A stretch of DNA of 64,000 bases from Nageia nagi (Eukaryota > Pinophyta). Positions 45,865 through 58,846 of the stretch are shown here, piece by piece. The DNA is taken from contig JBITNC010000001.1 in NCBI GenBank assembly GCA_050084985.1, positions 33,046,001 through 33,110,000 of the forward strand, given 5' to 3'. Positions within the stretch are counted from its first letter, which is position 1; the number at the start of each line of letters is the position of its first letter. Both the position numbers and the translations under genes were made by a program. The notes beneath the pieces were generated by a model. The model did not search any database. It was not told the DNA's origin and saw nothing but the letters and a program-made list of their open reading frames with translations.

Positions 45865-46336
45865 TGAAATAAATAACACTAATAATATAATTATTAAACT
45901 ACCAAGATCACATGAAAGTTCACAATTACATCCAAAAAATACACAAAGCAATCTCACAATACAAGATGTAAAGTGGTTCCTCCAACTAGGAGTATATCCA
46001 CTAACTAGATCTTTACTTTTACAAATACAACTCTCTTACAATCCTCCTAATATCAACTCCTACACTTCTATCCTATAGCATAACCTTACTCCATAATTGG
46101 TGTATCATTGCAAAGAAATACCCTTCTATTTATAGGTCAAAATCCCTCCTTGGATGATCTAAGCATGACATGCACATCTTTAACCCAAGGGGCATGCTCA
46201 TGACTTGGAGTGTAGGATAAGTTACATTATTATATTCACTAAAATATTAAGGTGTCAAATAATACCCTTAAGTATTAGTGAATTTACATACAATATTTAA
46301 TACAACCTTTACAATAATGCATTATATATTCCAACA
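45865..46336 (-). repeat. 5' LTR of copia element (472 bp)
   Basis: Plus-strand limits are TGAAATAAAT and ATTCCAACA. It pairs with 31989-32461. Confidence 0.92.
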
Positions 46337-49300
46337 AGCTGCTATGATAGTTTGCAACTCAACCTCAACTTGCTTGATCTTTTGGACATCTATAACTGTA
46401 GCTTGAGTTTTAAGATCTTATATAGTTTTATTTGCATTATCTAACTTAGAATTTATTTCTATCAAGCTCTTATCAAATTTTGACCTTTGCTTATCAAAAT
46501 TTGTAAGCAGGTCTTTATTTTTGTTTTGTAACCTAACCATTATTTTTCTTTAATGGAGCAATTTTTCTTATATCAATCAATTTTCTTATTCAATTTATCT
46601 ATCTTACTCTCCATTTCTTGAATACTTTTACTAGGTACCATTGGAGTATTCATAAGGAACTTGGATTGGTCAATTGTTAGAGCACTCTGCATATTCACAT
46701 CAATTATAGCTATGGGAGTAGTATCTAGTTATCCTTTGAAAGACATTTATGCTATCTTAATGTTTCCTCTTTTTTTTTTTACTTTACTCAAAATTCTCAA
46801 CTATTGCTCAATAATCATAGGAGGTTTATTGAATAAAGTTTTCCAATCAATGGGTTCTAAATTTATATATAAGAAATTGATTTAATCTCCTCTTGGTCGA
46901 AGGCTATAAGAATTAAAGAATGGAGAGGAGTAGTTACACCTAAAGTGGTCACTGTAACATATTCAATGGGTTTTGAGTCTCTTTTTCTTCTAGATTCATC
47001 ATCACCATCATCACCCAACATACCTTTGGGCATAGCTAATGTAGATCCACCTACTCCAAGTACATTTCCCCCACCTTATTGAATTTACATGTGTTCCTTT
47101 TTCAAGGTTTTTTTTATTCTCTAGGACTTCTTTTTCTAGGAGTTGTTCTTAAGCACCAATATTTGTACTTTGAGGTTCTTGTAGTTCCTCTATATGAAGT
47201 ATTTATACCTCTTTTTTCATAACCCCTAAAGTTTCTTTTGGGATTTTGGGAGGCATAGTTACTATTCTCTATGACCTAGGCTATGTGGTGCAGGTCTTCT
47301 TTAACAATTTTTCTTCTTTCATCAAGGTTATTTTTTTTTTGAGCAAGAGTTTGAACTATCCTTCTCTTTTTTGGAGAAGACTCTTAGAAAGTAGTAGTAG
47401 CATTTGAAGGATTTTTTCCTCTCTTTTTGCAAACTCTTGCAAGCTAGATAATTTTCCAACCTCTTTGTTTCACTCCTGTAACTAATTTCCCTTGAAATTT
47501 AGGAGGAAGAGGTTAGCCAAATTCTGGCAAAGGATCTTTAGAATATTTTGCCTCCCAAACTTTATCATATTTAAATTTTTCAAATAATATATTTTCAATA
47601 TGATGAATCTTTATTATATGTTCAAATCTAGATTTTATGAAATAATAAATTTTATTGGGGCCCTAACCCAATCTATTAGTTAGGTGAGGACATCTAGGTC
47701 AAAGGCAAAGTCTTGTTGCTTATTTTCCCAATTCTTGTATTACTTTATCCCCTTAAGGGTCATACAATCCTTATTTAGGTGTGTGAATTTCCATTCAAGG
47801 CACATTTTTACTTCTTACTCAATTTTATTTACAAAATATTCCATGAGGTCTACACTCATGGGCAAAGGTTGGGTGCTTCTTACTTGACCTTATTATTTTT
47901 TTCATCTCCCTTGAATGATCATACATCCATGCAGCTTCTACCATATCTAGTTTAAAATTTTGTATAATAAATTTCGCTATACTTTCTTTACAACCTACTT
48001 CTAAAAGAATGAAAATTTTAGTAGGAGTTAGTATATCTACAATAGATTTGAAACTACCCCTGGACCCATACTTGGTCTCAATGGCACATATTTTCCTACC
48101 CATCTCTATGGAATATAGATGAGATGTTACATACTTAGGTAAGAAAAAAGGTTTTTTAAAATATCCATACCTCATAATTACAATGTGATCTTTAAGAAAG
48201 TACCAATCATTGAATTTGTTTTCTCCTTATAGATCCTATATAGTGCTCTTATGTAGTATGCTAGGGAGTCTTCCTATCAATATCTACACTATTATTGCAT
48301 AGAATATTTTCATGAACTTGTAATACAATCTATGCAACTTGCTCAAGATTGGCACCCTCAAATCAATTGCTACTAGTCTAGTACTTGGATTTGCTAGCTT
48401 AATTGGCAACCTTTCCTTCATAAGTTTATCAAGATTTTCATGGGTTAAGAGCCACCAAAGATATGAAGAGTGTCTAAAATTTAATTTTTCAATTTTGAAA
48501 ATACATCTCTTTATCTTGTTAGAAATAAAACCTAGGAATTCATAGCATATACGTGCCTCTATGATATTATAAGTCATATGCACCATGGCTTCATCTAATT
48601 CTATTTAGGTTTTCTTCCATAAGATGACCACTAGTGTCTGTAACACCTATCTATCCTTCTTATTTTTAAATAGAAAAATGTCATAGCTTGGATAGAGCTA
48701 TGTGATTTTATTTTTCTAGTATCTCTCATGAATCTAGTTTATCATTTCATATTTATTACTATAGAAATCATTTTTCTCTCTTTTTAAATCAATTTGCTTC
48801 TTCACATGGAAAGTCTAATTAGCTGGAACAACAAATACTTGAAGAATGAAATTAAGGGAGTAGTCCAGTATTACTTCAAATTTTAGCTCTAACTCTTCTA
48901 CCTACTCTTGGTCCTTAAACATTCTTATCTGATAACCCTGTTAGTTATGCCTATGTGCCATCAAATACAATAGCTCAAGGTAATTGAATGATTCATAGGG
49001 CACATAATAAGCTAGACCATGGTCAATCATGATGTATCTCTTTGACTATGCTAATGATTTTCCTTTTCTAGCAACTTTAGAACTTATATGTTGTAAAAGG
49101 ATGTGATTAAGGTTGACCCTCCATGTATCAATGTGTTTTATCACCCCCATCTCAATCTAATTCACCCTTGGAGTGTTCTCAAGGTATTCCTCTTGCATGG
49201 ATATTATGTTGGCATTGACTTACTCTATTTTGACTAGAGATAATGATTTGAAAGTTGCCATGGTGTCAACACTCTTTTTAGAACCTCTAGTTTACATTTG

Positions 49301-49400
49301 AGAATTATAATCCATAATCTATAAGGTATTAAAATTTTGTATCTCCTTTCTCAACTTAGCTCTACAAACTATAAGCTTTGGTCATTCTAAAAAAGAGTAT
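46337..49400 (-). pseudogene. extra ORF of element B, proximal part
   Basis: Open pieces are 48586-48284 (100 codons) and 48175-47825 (116 codons). They include LRVPILSKLHRLYYKFMKIF and then LYSIEMGRKICAIETKYGSR, which parallels VFSMEYARQMDYIDSKYG in the G extra ORF. A Lys/Gln/Glu/Leu-rich helical stretch at about 46560-46337 ends VDVQKIKQVEVELQTIIAA-like at the copia junction. The same order (conserved block, linker, coiled coil) in G and B argues that this frame is a true part of the family. Confidence 0.6.
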
Positions 49401-49789
49401 GCTAAAAAATGGCTAAGTGTTGAGTCAAAGGGTATGTAGGACATTTTATTCATCCAAGTTTTTTAAGACTTCTATTAATGTAAATTAATGTTTAAGGTAG
49501 CAAGATCCATGAATCATATGAACTAGGCTATCGTAAGTTGGATGAGTAGGTATGGAGCATGCCATATTTAAATTAAGGTACCTGTATGATGATTTGAGAA
49601 ATTCAAAGAAATATTTGTTTAAATATTGCCCTATTTAGTTGGTAACTTACCAACACATAGACATTAACTTTATATTATGTTGAATTAAGGTTGAGCATTA
49701 ATGACTACCTACTTTCTTAGAAGTTATTTCTAGAAGATGTACAAGCCTTAAAAAATACTTTTTTTTTTTTTAAATCATATACACTATAC

Positions 49790-51010
49790 AATCTTTGGTG
49801 GGTGTTACAAGATCAATTTATAACTTGGTGATACCTCAAATAGATTCCATTAATAGAAGTAAGTAAATTCCAAGACCTAGTGATGTCTTGTAACCTAAAC
49901 ACATTACTTTGCATGGCTTGAGTGATGATATAAGGCCCACTCCATAGAGATTTATATTTTTGGTGTCTTTCAAGCTTTGTTCTCTCTTCATCCCACTTGA
50001 AGATAATATCACCTAGTCCAATTTCACCTAGGAATACTTTTTCTTATCAAACCATTTATTACTAATGCTAAAATAACTCATATGCTTTTTTCTAGTCTTC
50101 ATCCAATTTCAAGAGCTGATTATACCTTAATTGTAGTGGCTTGAATTCATGGTCCTACATGTCTTGTAGGATTGTTAATGCCAATAACTCAATGTGTATT
50201 GGTAGCATAGTTATTTTACCATATACAAGTGCATATGGAGATGTTTTGATTGCTAATTTAATGCTAATTCTATCTACCCATAATGCAAAGTCTAGTTATG
50301 TATACCACTATCTAAAATTCCTATTAATTGTCCTTTTGATGATTTGGGTAAGGTTTTTATTAGTTAATTCAGCTAACCCATTACCTAATGTGTAATAATT
50401 TGAAGAGAATAACTAGTATATTCCATATTAAACAACAAAATTTAACAAGTCATATCTAATAAATGTTGGGCCATTATCTAATATAATAGTCTATGGGATT
50501 CCAAAGCAAGTGATTATCTTTTTGATCATTTCTATCATTGCCTTTTTATTTGTATTCTTACATAGCATTTCTTCTAACCATCTTGTAAAATAGTTTATTA
50601 CAATCAAGATGAACTTATGGTCTATTTAGTAATTTGAGTTTATAACACCAATGAAGTCCATGCCCCATTGTTAAAAGGGTTTTTCAACTATCATAGGTTT
50701 AAGAGGTATAGTAGCTTGCCTTCTTTTTCCCATAAATCTACTACATTTGTAACTTTCCTAGGAAACCTTGAATGAATCTCCCAACATGGTGGGCCAATTA
50801 TACCTAGCTTGTAAAATTTTTATTATTGTAGTTGGTCCACTATAATGCCCTTCCAAAGAATCCATAATGAAATTTATGCAACATTCTTTAGGATTCATCA
50901 TGAATCATACATCTTAATAGGGTTTGATAAAAGTTCTTTCTATACAGATGGTCATCTATCATCACAAACTTCAAGGCATGTAGCTTGAATCAACTTCTCT
51001 AAAATATATT
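49790..51010 (-). pseudogene. integrase of element B
   Basis: The minus strand shows QWGMDFIGVI (first Asp), FGIPxTIILDNGPTFI (second Asp kept in DNG), YYTLGNGLAELTNKN (Glu kept), then FALWVDRISIKLAIKTSPYALVY and the C-terminal WSGPYIITQAM. All three catalytic residues survive, but at least ten stops and shifts break the frame. The DRIxIKxAIKTxPYxLVY block is almost the same as in G, confirming kinship. Confidence 0.82.
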
Positions 51011-51169
51011 TAGAGATTCAAGATATTTACTAGTTTGAAAGTAAAAAAGAACTTTCTTAATCCAATCACTTTCTTCATTTAGTTGCTACTTGTCCTCCAT
51101 AATAGCAATCATATGGGAAGCTTCAGCTATATTTTCATATAAAGCCTTACCTTTTATTAGCTTTGTTGG

Positions 51170-51620
51170 ATAATTTCTATATCATATTCTATTATTTTAA
51201 TAATCCAACCAACCTTTCCTTCACCTAATTCTCCTTGTATAACATAATTTCTTACATCTGGATGAATACTTAATATAAGGATTCTATTGTGAGACACATA
51301 ATGCTTGAATTTTTAAAGTCCTTTCATTACAAAAATAATTAATTTTTAATAAATGAGTACCTTTTTTGGTGTTGATGTAGTGTTTAGCTATGAAAGGCAA
51401 TCGAATATTCTTGTTTGTTATCATGTTTTTGTGCTAGAATTGTAGTAATGCTTTTTTCTGCTCCATATGTATACATGATAAAATATTTTGATATATCAAG
51501 ATTTTTAAGCATAAGAGATTTTGTTATAGCCTTTTTAATTTCTTTGAAAACTAATTTTGATCCACTTGACTAAGATAATATAGCATCTTTCTTTAGCATT
51601 GAAGTGATTGAGGATACAAT
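51170..51620 (-). pseudogene. gypsy RNase H of element B
   Basis: Translation shows FIMYTYGAEKSITTILAQKH, a RYSFIKN motif and, after stops, VKERLVGLL and KLSNKANK. It lies between RT and integrase and corresponds to YAYGSDTSVAIILTQKY in element G. Confidence 0.65.
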
Positions 51621-51849
51621 TTTTAAAAAATTATTAATGAATTTTCTAACAAAATTTATCTAAGGAATGATTACAAAGATTTTTTGTTGGAAGGAAGTGG
51701 TAATGCATCAATAGCTTTCACTCTTTATAGATCAATCATGAATCCTTCCTCTAATATAATATGTCTAAGTAATTTTCTTTGGTTAACCATAGAAATATAC
51801 TTTTTTTTGGATTAATTGAAATACCAAATTTCATGTATTTTTGAAAAAC

Positions 51850-52350
51850 TTATCTAAGATGTTGCAAATATTCCTTTCTACTTTTAGAAAATATAGTAAT
51901 ATTATCTAGATAAACTAAGATAATCATATTTATTAGTTCACCAAATGCATGATCCATGGCTATTTGAAAAATAGCTCTAACATTATAATGACCAAAATGC
52001 ATTTTTTGAAAGGCAAATGTTCCCCATTTGGTTGTAAATGCATTTTTGTATTGATCTTCAACTTTCATCCAAATCTGATTAAATCTTGAGTAGTCATAAA
52101 TCATTAAAAAATAGCAAGATATGACTACTATATGCAAGATCTATTTCATAGGTGGGAGAGGATAATTATGTTTAAGACATACTTGATTTAAATTTTTGAA
52201 ATCAACACAAAGTCTAACTTCTTCACTATTCTTTCTAATAGGAATCAGATTTGTAACCCAAAGAGAATGCTTGATAGGATAAATAATTTTTGAATCAAAT
52301 AGCTTAATCAATTCTTGTTTCATATCTTATTCTATTTTTGGGTTGATTGG
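51850..52350 (-). pseudogene. reverse transcriptase of element B
   Basis: The 52323-52141 frame gives IIYPIKHSLWVTNLIPI, EEVRLCVDFKNLNQV and HNYPLPPMK. The 52137-51850 frame gives AFTTKWGTFAFQKMHFG, FQIAMDHAFGELI and the active-site box LVYLDNITIFSKS, where the second catalytic Asp of YLDD is Asn (AAT, complement of 51901-51903). The resemblance to the G RT is strong. Confidence 0.88.
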
Positions 52351-52829
52351 TATTTGTTTTTACTTGAATGGTTTAGTATCTGGTTCAAGCTCAATTGTGT
52401 GCTGGATGATACTTTTATCATATGTCTTGAAATCACCATAGTTAAAAAAATTGCTTTCTAGAACTCATGATAGATTTGAGACATAATAGCTTTTTATTCA
52501 TTAGAACACTATAAGCCTACCTTTATATATACCTTTTAAATCCTATTTTGATCTCAACATAACTCTCCTTTTGGATGACCAAGGCTTTAGCTTTCTAAAC
52601 ATCTTCTAAATCAAATAGTCTTTCAAAAGAGAGTAATCCTTTTGGTATAACATTATTGCTAAGTTGGATAGCATTTGATTCTTGAAAATAGTTAGGTAAT
52701 TATTGAATACCAAAAGTTGTAGCTACTATTTCATTCAAGAGGAAGTTTATAATATGCTCATTGAAATCAAATACTTGCTAAAAGTTTACAACATTAAGTA
52801 CTAAAGGCCTACATTGAACTTTGACTCCA

Positions 52830-53240
52830 AGATCTCCTCTTTTATAATGAGTAGGATTATAACATGCCCCTTTTCCAGCAAGTGCATTAGCTATTTAGTT
52901 GTACCTTATAGGAATAGATATAAAATTGATAGCCAAAAATGACTCTAATAAATCTCAAACTCTATTCTTATGGATCTTTAGATAGTGATGTTTTGCATTA
53001 ATTTGGTTTTTGACATGTTTTATGACCAATTTTGAATCACCATGGATAATTAAGCATATAATACCTAAATTGATAACTTTAGATAACCCTAAACAAAGGG
53101 CTTTATATTCAATAGTATTATTTGTACAAATCCATATGAATATAAAGGAGAATCTTTTCATATGTCCTTTTGAAGATTTGAATGCAACTCCAACTCACAT
53201 CCATGCTTACATCTAGATCCATCAAAGTACATCATCTATA
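52830..53240 (-). pseudogene. archaeal-type RNase H of element B, upstream of RT
   Basis: The minus strand gives NNTIEYKALCLGLSKVINLG, then LIIHGDSKLVIKHVKNQINA, KHHYLKIHKNRV and, after a stop, ANALAGKGA. These are the TNN.EYxAL, GDSxLVIK and ADALA-type blocks of archaeal-type RNase H. As in element G the domain sits between protease and RT. Here the GDS box is intact while the N-terminal DG block is decayed. Confidence 0.78.
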
Positions 53241-53557
53241 TCGCATGTTATTTTTCAACTGTGATTTAGATTGATTGCACATTTTGATATAAATAATAAT
53301 TACCCATGCCAACATCTATGAATTAATAATTTAAATCATTTTCTAAAAAAAATTTAGTTGTTAGGAGTGATTCCCTAAGTGAATCCCTTTCAAATACATC
53401 CATAGGTTGAGGGCCATTCAAATAGTTTTATTTAGTGATCTTCTTCAAGTGAACACTTTTGGTGCCCTCATTTAGAATTTTTTACTTATTTTTCTTGGAA
53501 GAGAAGTGAAATATTACTATATTCTAAAACTAAGTACCCTCCTAATTTAGTAATGAA

Positions 53558-54142
53558 TTATTTGGATAGACATATTCCAAACAGAGGTGGATGATCAACC
53601 ACAATGATATCTTGAATAACACAAATGATAGAGATTACATTTAAAATTATTGAGACTCTTTTAACACTACCAATGACATATACAGAGGAAGAATCCAATT
53701 TTATGATACTATTAATACATTTTGTAATATATAACTTCATTTCATTTATAAAATCTTTAGAAATGATAGTTATTATAGCTCTAATATCTATCATACAATT
53801 ATTTACTACCCAATCTTCTAATCTTAGGGATAGATAGAATGGTGAGGGTCTTCTTATACTTATGGGAGCTAATGAGAAATCATAAGATATTGCAAAGACA
53901 ACATTTCTTTTATTTACCCTCTTCTTACTATATCTTAATTTCAAAGCCTCTTGCAAAAGATCTAATGGACATGGTATCTTCAATGCATCAAACATAGTCA
54001 TCTTAGAAGGAGTTTTCTTTAGTTCTTGCATAATATTATATGTATAATATGGGATAAACTTACTTGATTTTACTTTTTGATGTGTTTTGAATTGTTGAGT
54101 GGCCTTTTCTTTATGATAATACGTAATAAAAAGATACCTCAA
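53558..54142 (-). pseudogene. protease of element B
   Basis: A 194-codon open frame aligns in layout with the protease part of element G: IMQELKKTPSKMTMFDALKIP matches IMAELKRTPVRVSLFEALKIP, and VVNNCMIDIRAIITIISKDF corresponds to the catalytic loop, where DSG is replaced by DIR. The end IVVDHPPLFGICLSK matches VVVELPPLFGLCLSR. It is the longest intact frame of B. Confidence 0.85.
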
Positions 54143-54199
54143 AGTATTAAGTCTCTCCTTCTATAGGACTTCTTTTCTAACTATAGTGGAATTTGTTTG

Positions 54200-55588
54200 A
54201 GATAAACATTAGTATTCAAATTTTGAGAAACATTGCTTGGATGTGCTGAGAATTGATCTTATTGATTCTGAGGTTGGGCTAAGGGAGCCTTATATTTCTT
54301 ATGTTTAGGTAGTACTCGAATGGATGGTTGATTTTATTGAGTAATTAGGGGTTATTATGAAGTCATTGAAGAAGAAGCTCTAATTTAAATATAGTTTGCT
54401 TATTCTTCAGCATATCTTGGAAGCTAAAAATTTACCATGGTAGATTAGAAGCAATATTTGATGTAGGTGCCACCATTTGGTATAAATGTAATCCCAAATA
54501 TTGATGTTGATAAATCACATATGAGTGTAGAAAATGAGGAGCTTAACATGGGGAACACCATTATGTAATGCCTGGAGCAACACTTTTTACACAACTCATC
54601 ATACAACATTTTCAATTATTTTTAGGGCACTTGATTATTTTGGCTAGTTTACTTTAGGCTAGAATTTGGGTTGATATTGATTATCATATCTTCTATAATT
54701 AAAACTTTGATTTCACCTTTCTTATAAAGTGAGCTTATTGGTAAGGTTATTCATAGTTATCTCTTATTACCTTATCCTTTCCTCTTTTTGAGATTTGCGA
54801 TTAGTATTAGTACTAGCAGATGTAAGAGCAGGTAATGCTAGTACTTGATTCTTCTTGGGAGGATGTGGTAAGGTTAAAACTCTAAGATGAGTAATTTGAA
54901 TGACTTATTTAGGAGTTAATCAAGAAATAATGGCATAATAGCTCTAGGTTGCATCTTTCCAAAGGATGTTAAGGTATGCTTAAGTGTTTTTGTTTTCTAA
55001 TAAACATCTAGAAAAGTATCTCTTGACATAACAATGAGCATATTAAAGTCTAAGAGAAATGCTTTCCTATAATATACCAAAGCTTGTGCACTTGTTGGTC
55101 TAATATTTACTGGAATAGAATTTCATGTTCTCTCAAATATAATATTCAAATCATTAATGGAATCATAAGGATGTCTTTTGATACATGCTATAAGGCTAAG
55201 GAATGTACAATAACTCTCCCCATGAATTTATAGATTGAGGTGTGAGAGTTCTAAACCATTCATCATTTTTGCCTTCAAAAGAGTGGGATAATAACCTAGT
55301 CATCATAGTTTCCTTAATGATATCAAAGCTTGAAGCTAAAAAAGATACATCTTGACAATGTTCATATGGTGTTTTATTAGACCCATCATACTTAGGCAAA
55401 ACTTTGAATACAACTTGAGGTATAGCAGGGGAATTAGCAATAATGACCAAAGGGTGACCATTATTCCAAGAAGAAAAATCTATTAGTTGAGCCATGCTTA
55501 GAGTATTGGCCATAAGTGAAGGATTATTTAGGGTTGAATTGAATATAGCTAATAATGGGATTACCCTTAAGGGAACTATGTATATCAA
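54200..55588 (-). pseudogene. gag: gag of element B
   Basis: A 130-codon open frame (55588-55196) starts the gag core, with DGSNKTPYEHCQDVSFLASS, MMTRLLSHSFEGKNDEWFRT and SINSWGELL, parallel to the G gag (YEHYVDVAGLAK, VRLLAHSFKGKVLDWYRGLP). The rest to 54.2 kb is decayed, with a possible remnant of the zinc-knuckle cysteines near 54590. Upstream the leader reaches the D LTR at about 55733. Confidence 0.75.
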
Positions 55589-55732
55589 ATTATGAACCTA
55601 AAATGCAATTTAGACAAATAAATCATTCAACATAATTAATCATGAACATATTCAACAATACACATCAATAATAAGAATGATATTATATTCTAAAGTATTT
55701 GAATTCAAAAAGCAAGTTTTTATTGATCTAGT

Positions 55733-58038
55733 TGTAATCAGCATTGATAGTGATCGTTGTGAATCAGTAACAATCAATGCGGATCAGTAACTATTGAAGC
55801 ACGACTCTGCATTCTCTACACCATCATTGTGTTCGTTGTAAACCTTGGCCCTTGTTATCGATCTGGTGAATCACCATCGATTGATCTTTGAATCATCGAC
55901 TATCGGCTCTGTATGCATTGGAGTAATCTTCACAGAATTTTGAAGTGTCTTTGTCTATTCCTTGTTATTTTCTTTCACATTTACTTTCGTCATTCTTTTT
56001 CTATATTGACCCTACACATAGAAAATGAACGAAGCATCAAAAGCATACCTGTTCATACATATTAATTAGCAAATGAATAACATAATATGGAAATATAGTT
56101 GATATGAGATTTTCTATTAATCAAGCTTACAACCTTTTGCTAATAATCTCCTGATTTGATTTCGGCAGAGCTTTGCTATAGTAAAATTAGGTCCCTTTGT
56201 TCATGTACAAAGCTTCAATTTATAAGCTTCAAGGTTTGTTATTCATTTGTTTTGGCATCCCAAGATTCCAAGTAACCTTTCAAACTAAATTTTGAGGTGT
56301 TATTATCTTCCATCTGTATTCATAATTGCAATTTGTATGTACTAGGCTATTCTAGGCTTAGATTTGTTTATTATTTAACTGTTCATGGATCGTCACCAAT
56401 TTTTTAGCGATTATATATTAACATTAGAATGGTCGCTCTATGGTCATTTTTTAATGACAAGGGTCGTAAGACCACTTGTCTTATATATGTTCGAAAAGAT
56501 TGATCCAATAATATAATAAATTCTTTATTGAAGCCTTGATGTACTTTACTTGCAATCATGAGTTCATTTTAAGATCCCCAGGAGTTTTTTTGGAACAAAC
56601 AAAATAGGCCGGAGTCAGTAGATAAAGCTTTCAGAATGAGATGACATCACAGAAGAAAGGATAAAGCTTAGTTGATGAAAATCCCAGGTTCCAGAAGAAG
56701 TAAGTCAGCAAAATATAATAGAAGAAGCCGAAGCCTATAAATTAAATGTTCTAGAAGTAAAATGTTTCGAAATAAAATGATGACATCACTAAGGATAAGA
56801 TAGTCACGTTTTGGTAAAAACCAGGTTTTGGAGATGATGAGGTCAGCAAGGAGTGACCAAATATCCAAAGTTAGTGAGTAAAATCATTTTGAAAGGAAAT
56901 GATAAAGCTTAGTTATAGAAAAGCTCAGGTTCCAGAGATGATGAGGTCAACAAAGAGTGACCAAATAGTTGGAGCCGGTAAGTAGAGCATTTCGGAAGTA
57001 ATGAAGATGACATCACGGGGAGAACAATGTTCATATTTTTGAATGAAATTAGGTCCTGAAAGTGATGACATCATCAAGGAGTGATCAAATAGTCGAAGCC
57101 AGTGAGTAGAGCATTTCAAAAGTATGAAGATGACATCACGGGGAGAATGATGTTCACATTTTTGAGTGAAACTAGGTCCCAGAAGTGATGAGGTCATCAA
57201 GGAATGATCAAATAGCCAGAGCTGGTAAGTAGAGCATTCTGGAAGTATGAGGATGACATCATGGGGAAAATAGTGTTCATATTTTTGAATGAAATCAGGT
57301 CCTAGAAGTGATGACATCATCAAGGAGTGATCAAATAGCCAGAGCCAGTAAGTAGAGCATTCTGAAAGTATAAGGATGACATCATAGGGAGAATAATGTT
57401 CACATTTTTTAGTGAAACTGGGTCTTGGAAATGATGAGGTCATCAAGGAATGATCAAATAGTGGAGCTGGTAAGTAGAGCATTTCAGAAGTATGAAGATG
57501 ATGTCATGGGGAGAACAATGTTCACAATTTTGAGTGAAACTGGGTCTCGGAAGTGATGAGGTCATCAAGGAGTTCTCAAATAGCCAAAGCGGTAAGTAGA
57601 GCATTCTAAAAGTATGAGGATGATGTCATGAGGAGAACAATGTTCATAATTTTGAGTGAAACTGGGGTCCCAAAAATGATGATGTCATCAAGGAATGATC
57701 AAATAGCTGGGGCCAATAAGTGGAGCATTCTGAAATGTAAATACAAGGCTAGCAAGAGATTAGATCATAGTTATCAAGAAGCCATATCATTTGTAATCTA
57801 CCCCATTTTATTCCCTTTCCTGTTACTTTTTCTACGCCCAATAGATAAGGAACTAGCCTTCCGGAGATCAGACTATCCCCCTAGTCTGTTCTTGATTTAC
57901 TTTGGTTAAGATTGTTCATGACACATATATTACACAATCTTAATTAACAATTATTTTAATGTGATATATATTAGAAAAATACTTATTTTATTTATTTATT
58001 TATTAAATTAAAAATAGGGTTTATTTTAAGTGTCTACA
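55733..58038 (-). repeat. 3' LTR of element D, split by a solo LTR
   Basis: The right edge is firm: TGTAGACA on the element strand follows AAAAGGGGCAAAA. The other edge is less sure; TGTAATCAGC at 55733 on the plus strand is a candidate, which would give about 840 bases of LTR once 56488-57949 is removed. The sequence 55740-56450 shares the GATCGTTG-rich style of the D 3' region, supporting common origin. Confidence 0.5.
56488..57949 (+). repeat. solo LTR of the element G family, opposite orientation
   Basis: The right end ACAATCTTAATTAACA is the reverse complement of the G LTR start, and the block 56511-56600 with AATAAATTCTTTATT and GTACTTTACTTGCAA matches the other G LTR end. The body is a clear tandem array with a period near 122 bases: the phrase GATGAxxTCATCAAGGA recurs at about 57062, 57185, 57308, 57430, 57552 and 57675. 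No internal element sequence flanks it, so it is a solo LTR or a truncated copy. The left edge and a target duplication are not resolved. Confidence 0.75.
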
Positions 58039-58054
58039 TTTTGCCCCTTTTTTG
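58039..58054 (-). other. polypurine tract of element D
   Basis: The element strand reads CAAAAAAGGGGCAAAA directly before TGTAGACA, a textbook gypsy plus-strand primer. Confidence 0.85.
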
Positions 58055-58846
58055 AATTATCAACCAAAGATAGGGTTGATAATTTCGAAAAATATATAAT
58101 GAGAAGCTTTGTTGTTTGATAAAGCTGATAACTTCAGCAGTGACTATTTTCAGTATGATGATGTATTGAGCTTGTGTGACAGTTGCATGACATTTCTTTA
58201 TGTCATTTTGTATGTCTAAGCGCACCTATACGTATAAGTTTTCTTTAGTATATGAATTGTAATAGTGTTGTCCTTTGTCCCAACAACGAGGTTTCAAGAT
58301 GATCTCTTACATCTTTTGATTATTTTGCCATTTGAGCTCAAACTTAGTTTGATCTATTTTTTGTATTTGACTTAGTCAAGGATCGTTGACAATCTTTTAT
58401 TATTGTTAATGACTGTAAAGTGATCGTTGTGGACTTATATAGTAAAAATACTATCTTTATAATAGTATATTTTGCTATGAATATCTTAATTTCTTATGTT
58501 TAGACTTGTTTTAATAGCGATTTTAATCATTTTACCCTAGTAAGTTTACTCAATACTAGTCTGTCATGTGCCGATGTATTTGGCAGTCATGTGACATTGG
58601 AGCATTCTTCTAGGCGAAAAATAATGTGATTTATAATGTGTTCACTTTCACCTTAGTGAACGAAGCTTTTTAATTTTTTCTCTATACATAAATAAATTTT
58701 AAGATATTTAAATAAAATATACTTCATTTTGTACATTTTCAAATAATATAAATCACCAACGATTACTTATGAATCGTTGCCGATCAATAATCATTATCAA
58801 TTTGATTTAAATTATTGACGATTGACATAATGATCGTTAACACTCT

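Larger units (their letters stand above)
31989..46336 (-). mobile_element. Ty1/copia element with nested gag-only element
   Basis: Two LTRs (31989-32461 and 45865-46336, about 472 bp) flank minus-strand gag, integrase, RT and RNase H in the Ty1/copia order. A polypurine tract AAGGGGGAG precedes the 3' LTR. A primer-binding site TTGGTATCAGA, the initiator-methionine tRNA type usual for copia, follows the 5' LTR. The span of 14.3 kb includes a 5.5 kb nested element between RT and RNase H (34333-39870) and an unusually long leader. Confidence 0.92.
29970..55732 (-). mobile_element. Element B: old relative of G, split by the copia element and by D
   Basis: Minus-strand domains run gag (55588), protease, archaeal-type RNase H, RT, RNase H, integrase (to 49.8 kb), then the extra ORF (49.4-46.3 kb and on at 31988-30.9 kb). 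The order is exactly that of element G. The copia element 31989-46336 separates the two halves of the extra ORF, and the frame resumes across it. At 55.73 kb the LTR of element D interrupts the leader. Stops are dense, so B is older than G. Confidence 0.75.

Noticed and set aside
56925-57482. 185-codon minus-strand frame with repeated His/Ser/Leu segments
   Set aside because: It is the translation of the 122-base LTR repeat units; the same residues recur with each unit and no start context or partner supports a gene.
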